Shown piece by piece: positions 1 to 7,448 of a stretch of DNA of 40,826 nt; position 1 is the first letter of the stretch, and each line of letters starts with the position of its first letter. The DNA comes from Candidatus Kuenenia stuttgartensis (GTDB taxonomy: Bacteria > Planctomycetota > Planctomycetia > Planctomycetales > Planctomycetaceae), in the NCBI GenBank assembly GCA_945904015.1, contig CAMDPK010000056.1, positions 1-40,826 of the forward strand. Direction: 5' to 3'. The notes beneath the pieces were generated by a model. It did no database searches, had not been told where the DNA came from, and was given only the letters and a program-made list of their open reading frames with translations. The position numbers and the translations under genes were made by a program.

Positions 1-145
1 GGACACGGGTAAAACATCCGACGGCTCGATAACTTTCGACACGGTGGTGTGCTCCTGGAAAAGAAATGGGATGTCGTTCAACTCCAATTTCTCCCCAAGC
101 ACACCGCCTTCTTCAACTCACCTCATCCACAACATTTGACAATAA
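1..145. other. Window edge, no gene recognised
   Basis: No convincing coding sequence is seen before the WD40 remnant. The reading frame of that remnant is closed by a TAA at 143-145, so the missing N-terminal part of the WD40 protein is not simply continued here. Confidence 0.4.
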
Positions 146-556
146 CTCGTCACAACCGGTCAGGAAATACTCACCTTGAAGGGAGACACCGGCAGCGTCC
201 CCCGCAGAGAATATGCCGTGGCATTTAGCGCAGATGGAAAACGACTGGCGTCGGCAAACGGCGATCAGTCGGTAAAGGTATGGGATGCCACGAGCGGCCA
301 GGAAGTGCTGACATTGAATGGCCACACTGGTTGGGTCCATAGTGTGGCGTTTAGCGCGGATGGCAAACGGATCGCCTCAGCAAGCAAGGACAAGACGGTG
401 AAGGTGTGGGATGCCATGAGTGGTCGGGAGATGCTCACGTTGAAAGGGCACACTGCCGCGGTCCAGAGCGTGTCGTTTAGCCGGGACGGGAAATGGCTCG
501 CCTCGGCCAGCAGCGATAAGACGGTGAAGTTGTGGGACGTCACGCCTCGTCGGTGA
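146..556 (+). pseudogene. WD40 repeat protein remnant
   Basis: This is a piece of a WD40 beta-propeller protein. Three repeats are readable, each with the signature order 'VAFSADGKRLASAS', 'DKTVKVWDA', 'SGQEVLTLNGHT'. The frame opens right after a stop at 143-145 and already begins inside a repeat (residues TTGQEILTLKG at 152-184), so the N-terminus is missing. A TTG at 176 is the only start-like codon nearby and has no convincing ribosome binding site. The second repeat start is disturbed (GDTGSVPRREYAVAF instead of GHT plus a short linker). It ends at TGA 554-556 after 'KLWDVTPRR'. A functional propeller needs about seven blades. I infer the broken end of a larger WD40 protein or WD40 kinase. 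A short functional protein is possible but less likely. Confidence 0.7.
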
Positions 557-592
557 AGGACGACAAGTCGCCCAAGAATCTGTAGCAGACGA

Positions 593-1522
593 TTAGGTTC
601 GATTGCCGGCTGACTGTGATTCAACCGACGAATGGGTTCGCCCGACAGCCTGTAGAGACCGCAAAATCCTCGCGCAATTCTCGTCTAATAGTGACCCTCG
701 TGTTTGCAAGAACAGCCAACGACGAGAAACAAGTCGCGCAGGAACCTCGAGCGCTCGAACAACACTGCTGTAGTGAAACAGCACTCCGATTACTTGAGGT
801 GACTGGACTGATCGGCAAATCTCCTGTTGGTGTTCGTGAACGAATCCATCCAGAACGATTTTCGAGACGACTTGATGCTGCTCGGCCTGTCGGACGTAGA
901 CCGGTTTGCGTAGCGATTTGATGAAGGATAGGTCCAAAGCAACAAAGCCATCCCGATTTGAATTAGCAATCTGCTTACAACCAGATCGGAGATTCTTGAC
1001 GAGCTTTTTGATCGAACGGGGACGCTTCGCCGCAATTGCTAACGCATTCTCGCGCTCCATTTGGACAAGTAAATCTGGCTCACCAAATGTCGTCGTAAAT
1101 CCGGCGAGACGTAACCATGCCCAAAGATAAAGCTCAAATTGGGTACTACGAGATTTGCAATCGGGCTTATCTTCCGACGCGTCGAAACCACCGCTCAGTG
1201 CGATCGCAACATCGCGACGGAACGACTGGCATTCCGGTCCCACATGCAGCATGCGACGGATTGTCTCGAACTGCAAAGTTTCAAGCAAAGCGACGTCCAA
1301 CTTTTCTTGAATCGATTCACTGGGGGCGTGGTTTAGACTGGAATTGAACAACGCCGCATACTGGCAAAGTCGAGATGATCCGTTTGCTGGTACTCCTTTG
1401 GCCTTGAAGTCATCAAGCATCTGTTGAATTAGCGCGGCAATGGCGTCGTTGTGAAAGACGCTGTCGGCGTTGATCGGCACCGACAAGGTGAAGGAATCCG
1501 AGATAGATTCAACATTCCACAT
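593..1522 (-). CDS. Unknown protein, possible nuclease-like fold
   Basis: This is a 309-residue protein of unknown family. It is AT-richer than its neighbours, which suggests transfer. The middle part resembles a PD-(D/E)XK nuclease core: E130 in a helix (QFELYLWAWLRLAGF), then E148-P149-D150-LLVQ, then a strand ending A164-A165-K166-RP. The usual acidic residue before the lysine is alanine here, so activity is doubtful. No signal peptide or membrane segment is visible. The start at 1522 (ATG, MWNVESISDS) fits a long uninterrupted frame. It converges with the WD40 remnant at 556. The function is not known, and the nuclease suggestion rests only on motif spacing. Confidence 0.6.
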   Translation of the reverse strand: MWNVESISDSFTLSVPINADSVFHNDAIAALIQQMLDDFKAKGVPANGSSRLCQYAALFNSSLNHAPSESIQEKLDVALLETLQFETIRRMLHVGPECQSFRRDVAIALSGGFDASEDKPDCKSRSTQFELYLWAWLRLAGFTTTFGEPDLLVQMERENALAIAAKRPRSIKKLVKNLRSGCKQIANSNRDGFVALDLSFIKSLRKPVYVRQAEQHQVVSKIVLDGFVHEHQQEICRSVQSPQVIGVLFHYSSVVRALEVPARLVSRRWLFLQTRGSLLDENCARILRSLQAVGRTHSSVESQSAGNRT

Positions 1523-1619
1523 AAACCTGCCCTACCAGTGCGAAATCGACTCCCAATGTTTTTCTTTTGAAGATCGCGCAGGACGTTAGCGGGATCGCCC
1601 CAACTCAGGAAGCGCGCAC

Positions 1620-1793
1620 ATGCCGTCTTGGACACCTACGTTGCGAGCGGAGCGTGAGGCCCTGAGTCTGCTTCACTTCCTGCGAGCCCACGACCAACCG
1701 CAGTCCGAATGGCTCAACGCCATCTCCTCCGACCAGACGATCAGCGAGGCAGTTCGGCAACGGGCGTTCCAGTTCGCTCGCGAATGGAAATAA
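1620..1793 (+). pseudogene. C-terminal tail remnant of a planctomycete kinase/WD40-type protein
   Basis: A 57-codon frame runs from ATG 1620 to TAA 1791-1793. It reads LRAEREALSLLHFLRAHD, then SEWLNAISSDQTISEAVR, then QRAFQFAREWK. From memory this resembles the helical tail that ends many planctomycete WD40 and Ser/Thr-kinase proteins ('AEREAL...ISEPVRQRAL'). The region upstream in this frame has no recognisable domain and meets a stop at 1587-1589. With the WD40 piece at 146-556 it may be the residue of one decayed gene interrupted by the unknown minus-strand gene. That link is inference. Confidence 0.5.
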
Positions 1794-1986
1794 CGCCACC
1801 CTCCTCGCGAGGGTGGTTCCCGCGCTCAGTCGCTACGGGCCGCGAACGCTCAACAACGCTTCAATCGCGGAGTCCTTCTGCCATTCCGCGCCGTAGTTTC
1901 AGAGCGCGGGAACCACCGGGACAAGCCCGGAGGCGTTCGTGCATTCTTCTCTGGAGTTGCGAGCGGAGCGTGAGTCCCTGAGTCTG
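1640..1986 (+). repeat. 31-bp direct repeat pair (1640-1670 and 1956-1986)
   Basis: The 31 bases at 1640-1670 recur at 1956-1986 with one mismatch (G or T at the twentieth base). Both copies read LRAERE(A/S)LSL in the forward frame. The second copy continues TYFSEPGS and then loses resemblance to the first. This suggests duplication of the tail fragment of the decayed gene, or two such genes that both decayed. Confidence 0.75.
1812..1917. repeat. 16-bp perfect inverted repeat with 74-nt spacer
   Basis: The arm 1812-1827 (GGTGGTTCCCGCGCTC) is the exact reverse complement of 1902-1917. Just inside and after the right arm, CCGGG-ACAAG-CCCGG forms a further small hairpin at about 1916-1930. It lies in a non-coding stretch between the tail remnant and ftsW. 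It is probably a dispersed palindromic element of the same general kind as others in this window, but it lacks the clear GTAG foot. Confidence 0.7.
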
Positions 1987-2227
1987 ACTTACTTCTCTGA
2001 GCCCGGCAGCGAAGAAATTCAAAAGTCGGTTTGCGCCGACCGCGCCGGCGAATTGTCATGTGCCGATCAGGCAAGCTCAGTGGACACGGCTCGGCACTCT
2101 TCGTGGCTGTGTCGCGCTCAAACGAAATTCTCGCCGTCACAGTCCGACGCACGGGATAAGGTGTTGAGGCATTCGATCGACCGGGCCGATTCATCTGGTC
2201 GTTGGCCATTTTTGTCGCGAGGTGTGT
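1987..2227. other. Non-coding stretch upstream of ftsW
   Basis: About 240 bases without a recognisable gene. Together with the remnants before it, this closes a 700-base gap between the unknown gene ending its 5' side at 1522 and ftsW. I see no clear promoter. Confidence 0.4.
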
Positions 2228-3376
2228 GTGAATTCCGATCGCAATCTGTTTCTGACGCTGGTGTGCGTGCTGCTGGGCTTCGGCGTGCTGATGGTCCACA
2301 GCGCCAGCATCACCTCGCGTCCGACGGAGTTCGAGCAGGTGTACCTGTCTCGCCACGCGACCCATTTGATCGTGGGGGTGATCGCCGCCAGCCTCTGTTC
2401 GCTGCTGCCGTCGCGGTTCTGGAAAGAGTCCGCGCCGTGGCTGTTCGCGGGAACAGTGGTGCTGCTTGTCGCGGTGCTGATTCCGGGGATCGGCACGCGG
2501 ATCAACGACTCGCAGCGCTGGATTCGGTTCGGGCTGTTTCAGATGCAGCCGTCGGAGCTGGCGAAGATCACGCTGCCGCTGTTGCTGGGAGCGATGCTCG
2601 TCAGGCGGCAAGAGAATTTGCGACGGGTGATCGCCGGAACGATCCCGTTCGTTCTGCCGGTCGCGATCGTGCTGCCGCTGGTGCTGAAAGAGCCCGACCT
2701 GGGCACCGCCGCATTTCTCGCGGTGTCGAGCGGTCTGCTGCTCTTCCTTGGAGGTTGGCCGATCCGGAACTTCGCATTGGGAATGATTCCGGCCGCGCTC
2801 GTGGCGATGACGCTCAAGCCGTACCAGTGGAAACGCATCACGGACTTCGCGGCCGCGTGGTCTGACATCGATCAAGCCTCGTACCAAGTCAAACAGTCGC
2901 TGCTGTCGTTCGGCTCCGGTGGCTTGATGGGGGTCGGCATCGGCAAGGGCTGGCAGAAGCTGAGCTATCTTCCGGAGGCGAACACCGACTTCGTCTTCGC
3001 AGTCGTCGGCGAAGAGCTGGGGTTGGTCGGCTCGCTGGGGCTCGTGCTGCTGTGGGCAGGCTTCTTCATCACGGGCATGACCCTGTTTCGGCAGCACGAC
3101 CGGCGCGGGTTCGAGTACCTCGTCGGTGTCACGTTGCTCGGCCAGATGGTTTTGCAAGCGGTGATGAACGTCGCCGTCGTGACTTCGATGATGCCCACGA
3201 AAGGGATCTCGCACCCGCTGCTCAGTTACGGCGGCAGCAACCTCGTCATCAGCCTCGTGTCGATTGGCATCGTCGCGAGCTTGTCGAAGTCGGTGCCCAG
3301 CGAGTCCATGATCGTTCGCGATCAAGAACTGGTGCGCTCCGAAAACATTCGGACAACCGCCTCGGCCGTCGCCTGA
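2228..3376 (+). CDS. ftsW: FtsW/RodA/SpoVE family peptidoglycan polymerase
   Basis: This is an integral membrane SEDS glycosyltransferase that polymerises lipid II into glycan strands. About ten hydrophobic segments are visible. The family hallmarks appear in order: [10 protein letters not shown], then QPSELAKI, then KEPDLGTA, then the long loop with [19 protein letters not shown] and the GEELGL segment, and LLSYGGSNL near the C-terminus. The length (382 residues) is normal. GTG 2222 and GTG 2228 are both in frame. GAGG at 2219-2222 would serve only the second, so 2228 is preferred. The last 55 bases overlap the methylglyoxal synthase remnant on the other strand. FtsW and RodA cannot be told apart with certainty from sequence alone; the loop motifs favour FtsW slightly. 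Confidence 0.9.
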   Translation: MNSDRNLFLTLVCVLLGFGVLMVHSASITSRPTEFEQVYLSRHATHLIVGVIAASLCSLLPSRFWKESAPWLFAGTVVLLVAVLIPGIGTRINDSQRWIRFGLFQMQPSELAKITLPLLLGAMLVRRQENLRRVIAGTIPFVLPVAIVLPLVLKEPDLGTAAFLAVSSGLLLFLGGWPIRNFALGMIPAALVAMTLKPYQWKRITDFAAAWSDIDQASYQVKQSLLSFGSGGLMGVGIGKGWQKLSYLPEANTDFVFAVVGEELGLVGSLGLVLLWAGFFITGMTLFRQHDRRGFEYLVGVTLLGQMVLQAVMNVAVVTSMMPTKGISHPLLSYGGSNLVISLVSIGIVASLSKSVPSESMIVRDQELVRSENIRTTASAVA

Positions 3377-3510
3377 TTGGTTGCCAGCGGAATCGAATGC
3401 ACGTCGCAGACGCGCATCAAGGCCGAGATGTCCGGCTCGTGCGGCTGAGCGGTCAGCGGATCGCGAAAGAAGAGCACCGCCTCGATGCGTCCCTCGGCCA
3501 CTCGGTGGCG
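3322..3510 (-). pseudogene. mgsA: Methylglyoxal synthase C-terminal remnant
   Basis: The minus strand reads [20 protein letters not shown], then [20 protein letters not shown], then [10 protein letters not shown]. This matches the C-terminal third of methylglyoxal synthase, including the PH(D/E)PD segment with the active-site histidine and the 'IPLATN.ATA' strand. The N-terminal part with the catalytic aspartate (GGDQQ region) is absent: beyond about 3510 the frame becomes unrelated sequence. The stop is at 3322-3324, inside the 3' end of ftsW. The enzyme converts dihydroxyacetone phosphate to methylglyoxal, but this fragment cannot be active. I infer a gene cut by deletion or by the insertion of the next gene's upstream region. 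Confidence 0.75.
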
Positions 3511-3708
3511 GGTGGTCAGCGGTTTGGGGTTAGGGATCAAGGATTAGAGAGGCAGCGAAGTGGCTGTGGCTTGACCGGGGCGGGGGATTTGTTCGAATGC
3601 GCGCGACCATTCTGGTGGCCCTTCGGGACTCAATTCTGTCAGACAAAAACGGGCGGGCGTGGATCGTCACGGTCAGCGACGAGTCCGATCCTCTGAGGAG
3701 AACACATC
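3511..3708. other. Intergenic region before the DUF1559 gene
   Basis: No gene is seen. This is where the lost 5' part of mgsA would have been. A GAGGAG ribosome binding site lies just before the ATG at 3709. Confidence 0.5.
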
Positions 3709-6129
3709 ATGTCAATGGGTGCGGCATTCATAGAGCTTTTCGTGTTGTTGGTGGCGACCGTGGGGCTGTCGCCGGCTGGGGCGTCGTCGGACAAGCTGGA
3801 GATGGCGTATGTCGCGCCCGAGCAGTGCGTCTTCTGGCTCACTTGGAATGGCTGGAAAACTCCGGACCCGAAGAGCACCAACCGCACGGAACGGCTCTTG
3901 GCCGAGGAGTCGCTGAAGGAGTTTGCCGATCAACTGAATGCCGAAATCGACAAGCTGGCGGCTATGGCGGGCAACGAAGCTCAAATGGTGCCGGTGCTCG
4001 TCAAGGCGGCGCTGACTCATCCGGGAGCCGTCTTTCTTTCGAGCTTCAACCCTGAGGATCCCTCGCAAATCGAAGCCGCGCTGGTCGTCGATGCTCAGTC
4101 CGACGGCGAGAAAGTCGTCGAGATCATCAAGCAATTGATTGCGAAGGCTCCACAAGAAGGCCCGCAGCGAGCGATCGAAGAGAAGATCGGCGACGCCACG
4201 TTCTTTCGCCCCGCCGAGTACCGCCGGGGCGAGCCGCACTATCGGTTCGGCTATCGCGGCTCGCAGATCGTGGTCACGCTCGGCGATGAGACCGCCAAGA
4301 CCGTGGTCGCCAAATTGGCCAAGCCCGGAGCACCGCCGCAGTGGCTGACCGATCTGACCAAGGAATTGGCCGTGGATCGGCCGTCGATGCTCATCCATTT
4401 CCATGCGCAGTCGCTGTTGAAGATGTTGCAGCCAGTCATCAGCGATCCGATGGCCAACAAGGTGTTGGAGGCGACGGGCCTTTCCAAGCTCAAGCATCTG
4501 TCGAGCCTCGCCGGGTTGGACAAAACGGGAATGCAGTTCAACACGGTGCTCGTGACCGAGGGCGCTCCGACCGGAGTGTTCAATCTGTGTCCCGACAAGC
4601 CGCTGACACTCGACTCGTTCCGGCGAGTCCCGGCCAATGCGTCGAACGCGATGGTCGTGAGGTTCGATCTGGCGCATGCGTTTGAGCAAGGCTTGAAGAT
4701 GATCGAGCAGGTCCATCGCGACGAGAAACAACAAATCGAGGCGCGGTTGGCTCAGATGGAACCGCAGCTTGGCTTCTCGGTGAAGACCGATTTGCTCGCG
4801 GCGCTGGGGGACGAGTGGACGCTGTACTCGTCAGGCAGCGAGGGCGGCGTGGCGTTCATTCCGGGAATCGTGCTTACGGCTAGCGTTCGTGATCACGCGA
4901 AACTCAGCAAGGCTCACGAGACGCTGGTTACGGCCGCCAAAGCCGCGATCGCTCAAACGGGACCGCTGGCCCCGTTCAGCATTCAAGACTTCACGGCACG
5001 CGGCGAGAAGGGATATCGGATCCAGTTCAACGGAATTCCGGTGCCGGTCGCACCGACATGGGTACTGACGAAAGACGAATTCATCGTCGGCCTCACGCCG
5101 CAGTTGGTCACCGGGCACTTGGCCTCGGCCGGCAAGGCGTCGTTGGCCGACAACGCCGAACTGAAAGCCGGGTTCTTATGGAATCTAAAGCCGTCGTTGG
5201 TCAGCTTTGCCGACCCGAAGGCGAACTTGCGGATGGTTTACGCGCTCATCAACACATTCACCCCGGTCGTCACCGGCCAGTTGCGGCAACAAGGAATTGA
5301 GTTCAACGTGCCGCCCCTGCCGCTGTTGTCGGACCTCGAACAACACCTCGCGCCGACGGTGACGACGCTCGGCCGCACGCCCAATGGATGGCGCATGGAG
5401 AGTCACGGCGTCTTGCCCAGCGGAATCGAAACAGCTCCAGTGGTCATCGGTCTTGGTGCGGCACTGGCGCTGCCGACGTTCGGGCTGAGGAGCGGGGCGG
5501 TTCGGCAACAGGGATCGATCAACAACCTCAAGCAGATCGGCTTAGCCATGCACAACTACGCCGCCGTTCACAAAGCGTTGCCCGCCACCGCCAACGTCGA
5601 CAAGGATGGCAAGCCGCTGTTGAGCTGGCGCGTGCATCTGCTGCCATATTTGGGTCAGGACCAGTTGTATCGCCAGTTTCATCTCGACGAACCATGGGAT
5701 AGCGAGCACAACAAACCGCTGATCGACCATATTCCCTCGCCGTTCGTCTCGCTGGAGAATCCCGCTTTGGCGAAGCAAGGGAAGACACGCTTCGTCGTGC
5801 CACGCGGCAAAGGGACGATGTTTGACGGGGACGGCAAGACCGAAGGGACCACGCCGCTCGGCACAACGTTCCGCCAGATTCGAGACGGTGCGAGCAATAC
5901 TCTCTTGGCCGTCGAGGCACATCCCGATGCCGCCGTCATCTGGACGAAACCGGACGACTTGGTCATCGACTTCAAGAACCCCTTGAAGAATCTGAAAGGC
6001 AACCAGAACAACGTCTTCAATGCTCTCCTCGCTGACGGCTCGGCGCGGTCCATCAGCGAAACCATCAACGCCGACATTCTCAAAGCTCTGTTCACAAAGG
6101 ACGGCGGAGAGAGGATCGGCGAGTTCTAA
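3709..6129 (+). CDS. Secreted/anchored protein with C-terminal DUF1559 domain
   Basis: This 806-residue protein has an N-terminal signal peptide (hydrophobic ELFVLLVATVGLSPAGA) and a large domain of unknown type at about 30-570. A hydrophobic stretch follows at about 575-595 (VVIGLGAALALPTFG), then a DUF1559 core: INNLKQIGLAMHNY, then LSWRVHLLPYLGQDQLY, then GASNTLLAVE and ADGSARSIS. DUF1559 proteins are hugely expanded in planctomycetes and normally begin with a type IV prepilin-like N-terminus directly before the 'NNLKQIGLA.HNY' motif. Here that membrane helix is internal and the domain is fused to a long N-terminal region. The start is well supported by GAGGAG upstream. The role is unknown; it is probably envelope-associated. 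Confidence 0.85.
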   Translation: MSMGAAFIELFVLLVATVGLSPAGASSDKLEMAYVAPEQCVFWLTWNGWKTPDPKSTNRTERLLAEESLKEFADQLNAEIDKLAAMAGNEAQMVPVLVKAALTHPGAVFLSSFNPEDPSQIEAALVVDAQSDGEKVVEIIKQLIAKAPQEGPQRAIEEKIGDATFFRPAEYRRGEPHYRFGYRGSQIVVTLGDETAKTVVAKLAKPGAPPQWLTDLTKELAVDRPSMLIHFHAQSLLKMLQPVISDPMANKVLEATGLSKLKHLSSLAGLDKTGMQFNTVLVTEGAPTGVFNLCPDKPLTLDSFRRVPANASNAMVVRFDLAHAFEQGLKMIEQVHRDEKQQIEARLAQMEPQLGFSVKTDLLAALGDEWTLYSSGSEGGVAFIPGIVLTASVRDHAKLSKAHETLVTAAKAAIAQTGPLAPFSIQDFTARGEKGYRIQFNGIPVPVAPTWVLTKDEFIVGLTPQLVTGHLASAGKASLADNAELKAGFLWNLKPSLVSFADPKANLRMVYALINTFTPVVTGQLRQQGIEFNVPPLPLLSDLEQHLAPTVTTLGRTPNGWRMESHGVLPSGIETAPVVIGLGAALALPTFGLRSGAVRQQGSINNLKQIGLAMHNYAAVHKALPATANVDKDGKPLLSWRVHLLPYLGQDQLYRQFHLDEPWDSEHNKPLIDHIPSPFVSLENPALAKQGKTRFVVPRGKGTMFDGDGKTEGTTPLGTTFRQIRDGASNTLLAVEAHPDAAVIWTKPDDLVIDFKNPLKNLKGNQNNVFNALLADGSARSISETINADILKALFTKDGGERIGEF

Positions 6130-6249
6130 CGACGCTTCGTCTCAGACGGCCTCGTTGAACGGCGATCGAATCAAGTGAGGGATTCGGGAGCAGAGACAGG
6201 CAAGAGTGCCCATCTTCCGGATGACGATAAAGACGGCGGGAGATGCCTC

Positions 6250-7197
6250 ATGCCCGAACGCCGACGTCCTGTTTCCTCTGCCGTAGCCGCGACCGCGAAG
6301 CCGGCCGATTTGTCGGCTCAGGTCGCGGCGTTCGTGACGTACTTGCAGGCGGAGTGCGGGCTGTCGAAGAACACGCTCGCGGCGTATCGCACGGATTTGT
6401 TGCAATTCTCCGGATGGTTTCGCGAGCACGGCCCGGCGACGGTCCATCAAGTCGATCTCGGCACTCTGACCGGGCACTTGCAGTGGCTGCACGAACGGAA
6501 GCTCGCAGCCAGCACGATCGGGCGACATTTGGTCGCGATCAAAATGTTCTTTCGGTATCTCGTGCTGGAAGGCATTCTGGCCGAGAGCGTGGCGGACCTG
6601 ATGAGCTCGCCGAAGATGTGGCAGAATCTGCCGAAGGTGCTCTCGCCGGAAGCGATCAATCGGTTGATCGCGGCTCCGTCTGCGGACGATCGGCAGCCGC
6701 TGCGCGATCAGGCGTTGCTCTGCATGCTGTACGCGACAGGCTGTCGAGCTTCGGAAATCTCGAATATGAAAGTGAAGGATGTGCGGCTCGACGAGAATTT
6801 CTGCCGCTGCCTGGGCAAGGGAAACAAAGAGCGAATCGTCGGACTCAATCCGGTCGCACGGTTGGCGTTGGAAGCGTACCTCGAACACGAACGGCCGCAG
6901 CTTGTCAGCCGGCGAGACGCCGATTGGCTGTTTGTCACGCGACGCGGGACGGGGCTGACTCGGATCATGATTTGGCATCTGGTGAAGAAGTACGCGGCTC
7001 GGACGGGGTGCAGCAAGCTGGTCAGCCCGCACACGTTTCGGCACAGCTTCGCGACGCACATGCTCGCTGGTGGAGCGGAGATTCGTGCTCTGCAAGAACT
7101 GCTCGGTCACGCGAATATCGCGACGACGCAGATTTACACGCACGTTGAGCATTCGCGGCTGAAGGCGGTGCATGCGCGGTGTCATCCGCGGGGGTGA
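6250..7197 (+). CDS. xerD: Tyrosine recombinase XerC/XerD
   Basis: A 315-residue site-specific recombinase with a standard layout: SAM-like core-binding domain at about 20-115 and catalytic domain at about 130-310. All active-site residues are present: R166 (GCRASEI), K190 (GKGNKER), H261 and R264 (HTFRHSFATH), H287 (LLGHANI) and the nucleophile Y296 (TTQIYTHV). The length and motifs match XerC/XerD, which resolve chromosome dimers at dif. ATG 6250 is chosen because GGGAG lies upstream; an in-frame GTG at 6175 would add a 25-residue unconserved extension. No att or dif site and no phage gene is nearby, so a housekeeping role is more likely than an integrase. XerC and XerD cannot be separated here. 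Confidence 0.9.
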   Translation: MPERRRPVSSAVAATAKPADLSAQVAAFVTYLQAECGLSKNTLAAYRTDLLQFSGWFREHGPATVHQVDLGTLTGHLQWLHERKLAASTIGRHLVAIKMFFRYLVLEGILAESVADLMSSPKMWQNLPKVLSPEAINRLIAAPSADDRQPLRDQALLCMLYATGCRASEISNMKVKDVRLDENFCRCLGKGNKERIVGLNPVARLALEAYLEHERPQLVSRRDADWLFVTRRGTGLTRIMIWHLVKKYAARTGCSKLVSPHTFRHSFATHMLAGGAEIRALQELLGHANIATTQIYTHVEHSRLKAVHARCHPRG

Positions 7198-7204
7198 GAA
7201 ACCA

Positions 7205-7287
7205 GGCGAGCGGTGGACGTGAGTCCTCCGAGTCATTTGGAGTCGCACGAAATCTTGAACTCGGAGGGTTGACACCCTCCGCTCGCC
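7205..7287. repeat. Paired palindromic element (REP-like), 28-nt inverted arms
   Basis: The arms 7205-7232 and 7260-7287 are imperfect inverted copies. Each arm is itself a hairpin. The right unit, read on the minus strand, has foot GGCGAG and then CGGAGGGT-GTCA-ACCCTCCG. The left unit has CGGTGGAC-GTGA-GTCCTCCG. The two hairpins differ in sequence but keep their base pairing, apart from one mismatch in the left one. It follows the xer gene and could stop transcription. Confidence 0.8.
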
Positions 7288-7448
7288 TTTCTGACCGGAA
7301 AACTCTGCCCGGCTTTCGGGACTTGCACGTTCGGCATCGCGGGCACGACTTGCGTCTTGCGAGTGACCGTCATGGCGTTTCCATTCGCTTCGATCGCGGC
7401 TTCCGACGATCAACCGAGGAGAACCGTTTTTCGACCGGAGCAGCGACC

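Noticed and set aside
1850..3325. Long minus-strand open frame over ftsW
   Set aside because: It is Arg/His/Gln-rich antisense sequence without any motif, while the forward strand encodes all FtsW hallmarks.
6130..6249. Extended N-terminus of the recombinase from GTG 6175
   Set aside because: The added residues are not typical for XerC/D and ATG 6250 has a better ribosome binding site.
6250..7197. Phage or integron integrase
   Set aside because: Sequence and length match XerC/XerD and there are no phage genes, att repeats or cassettes around it.
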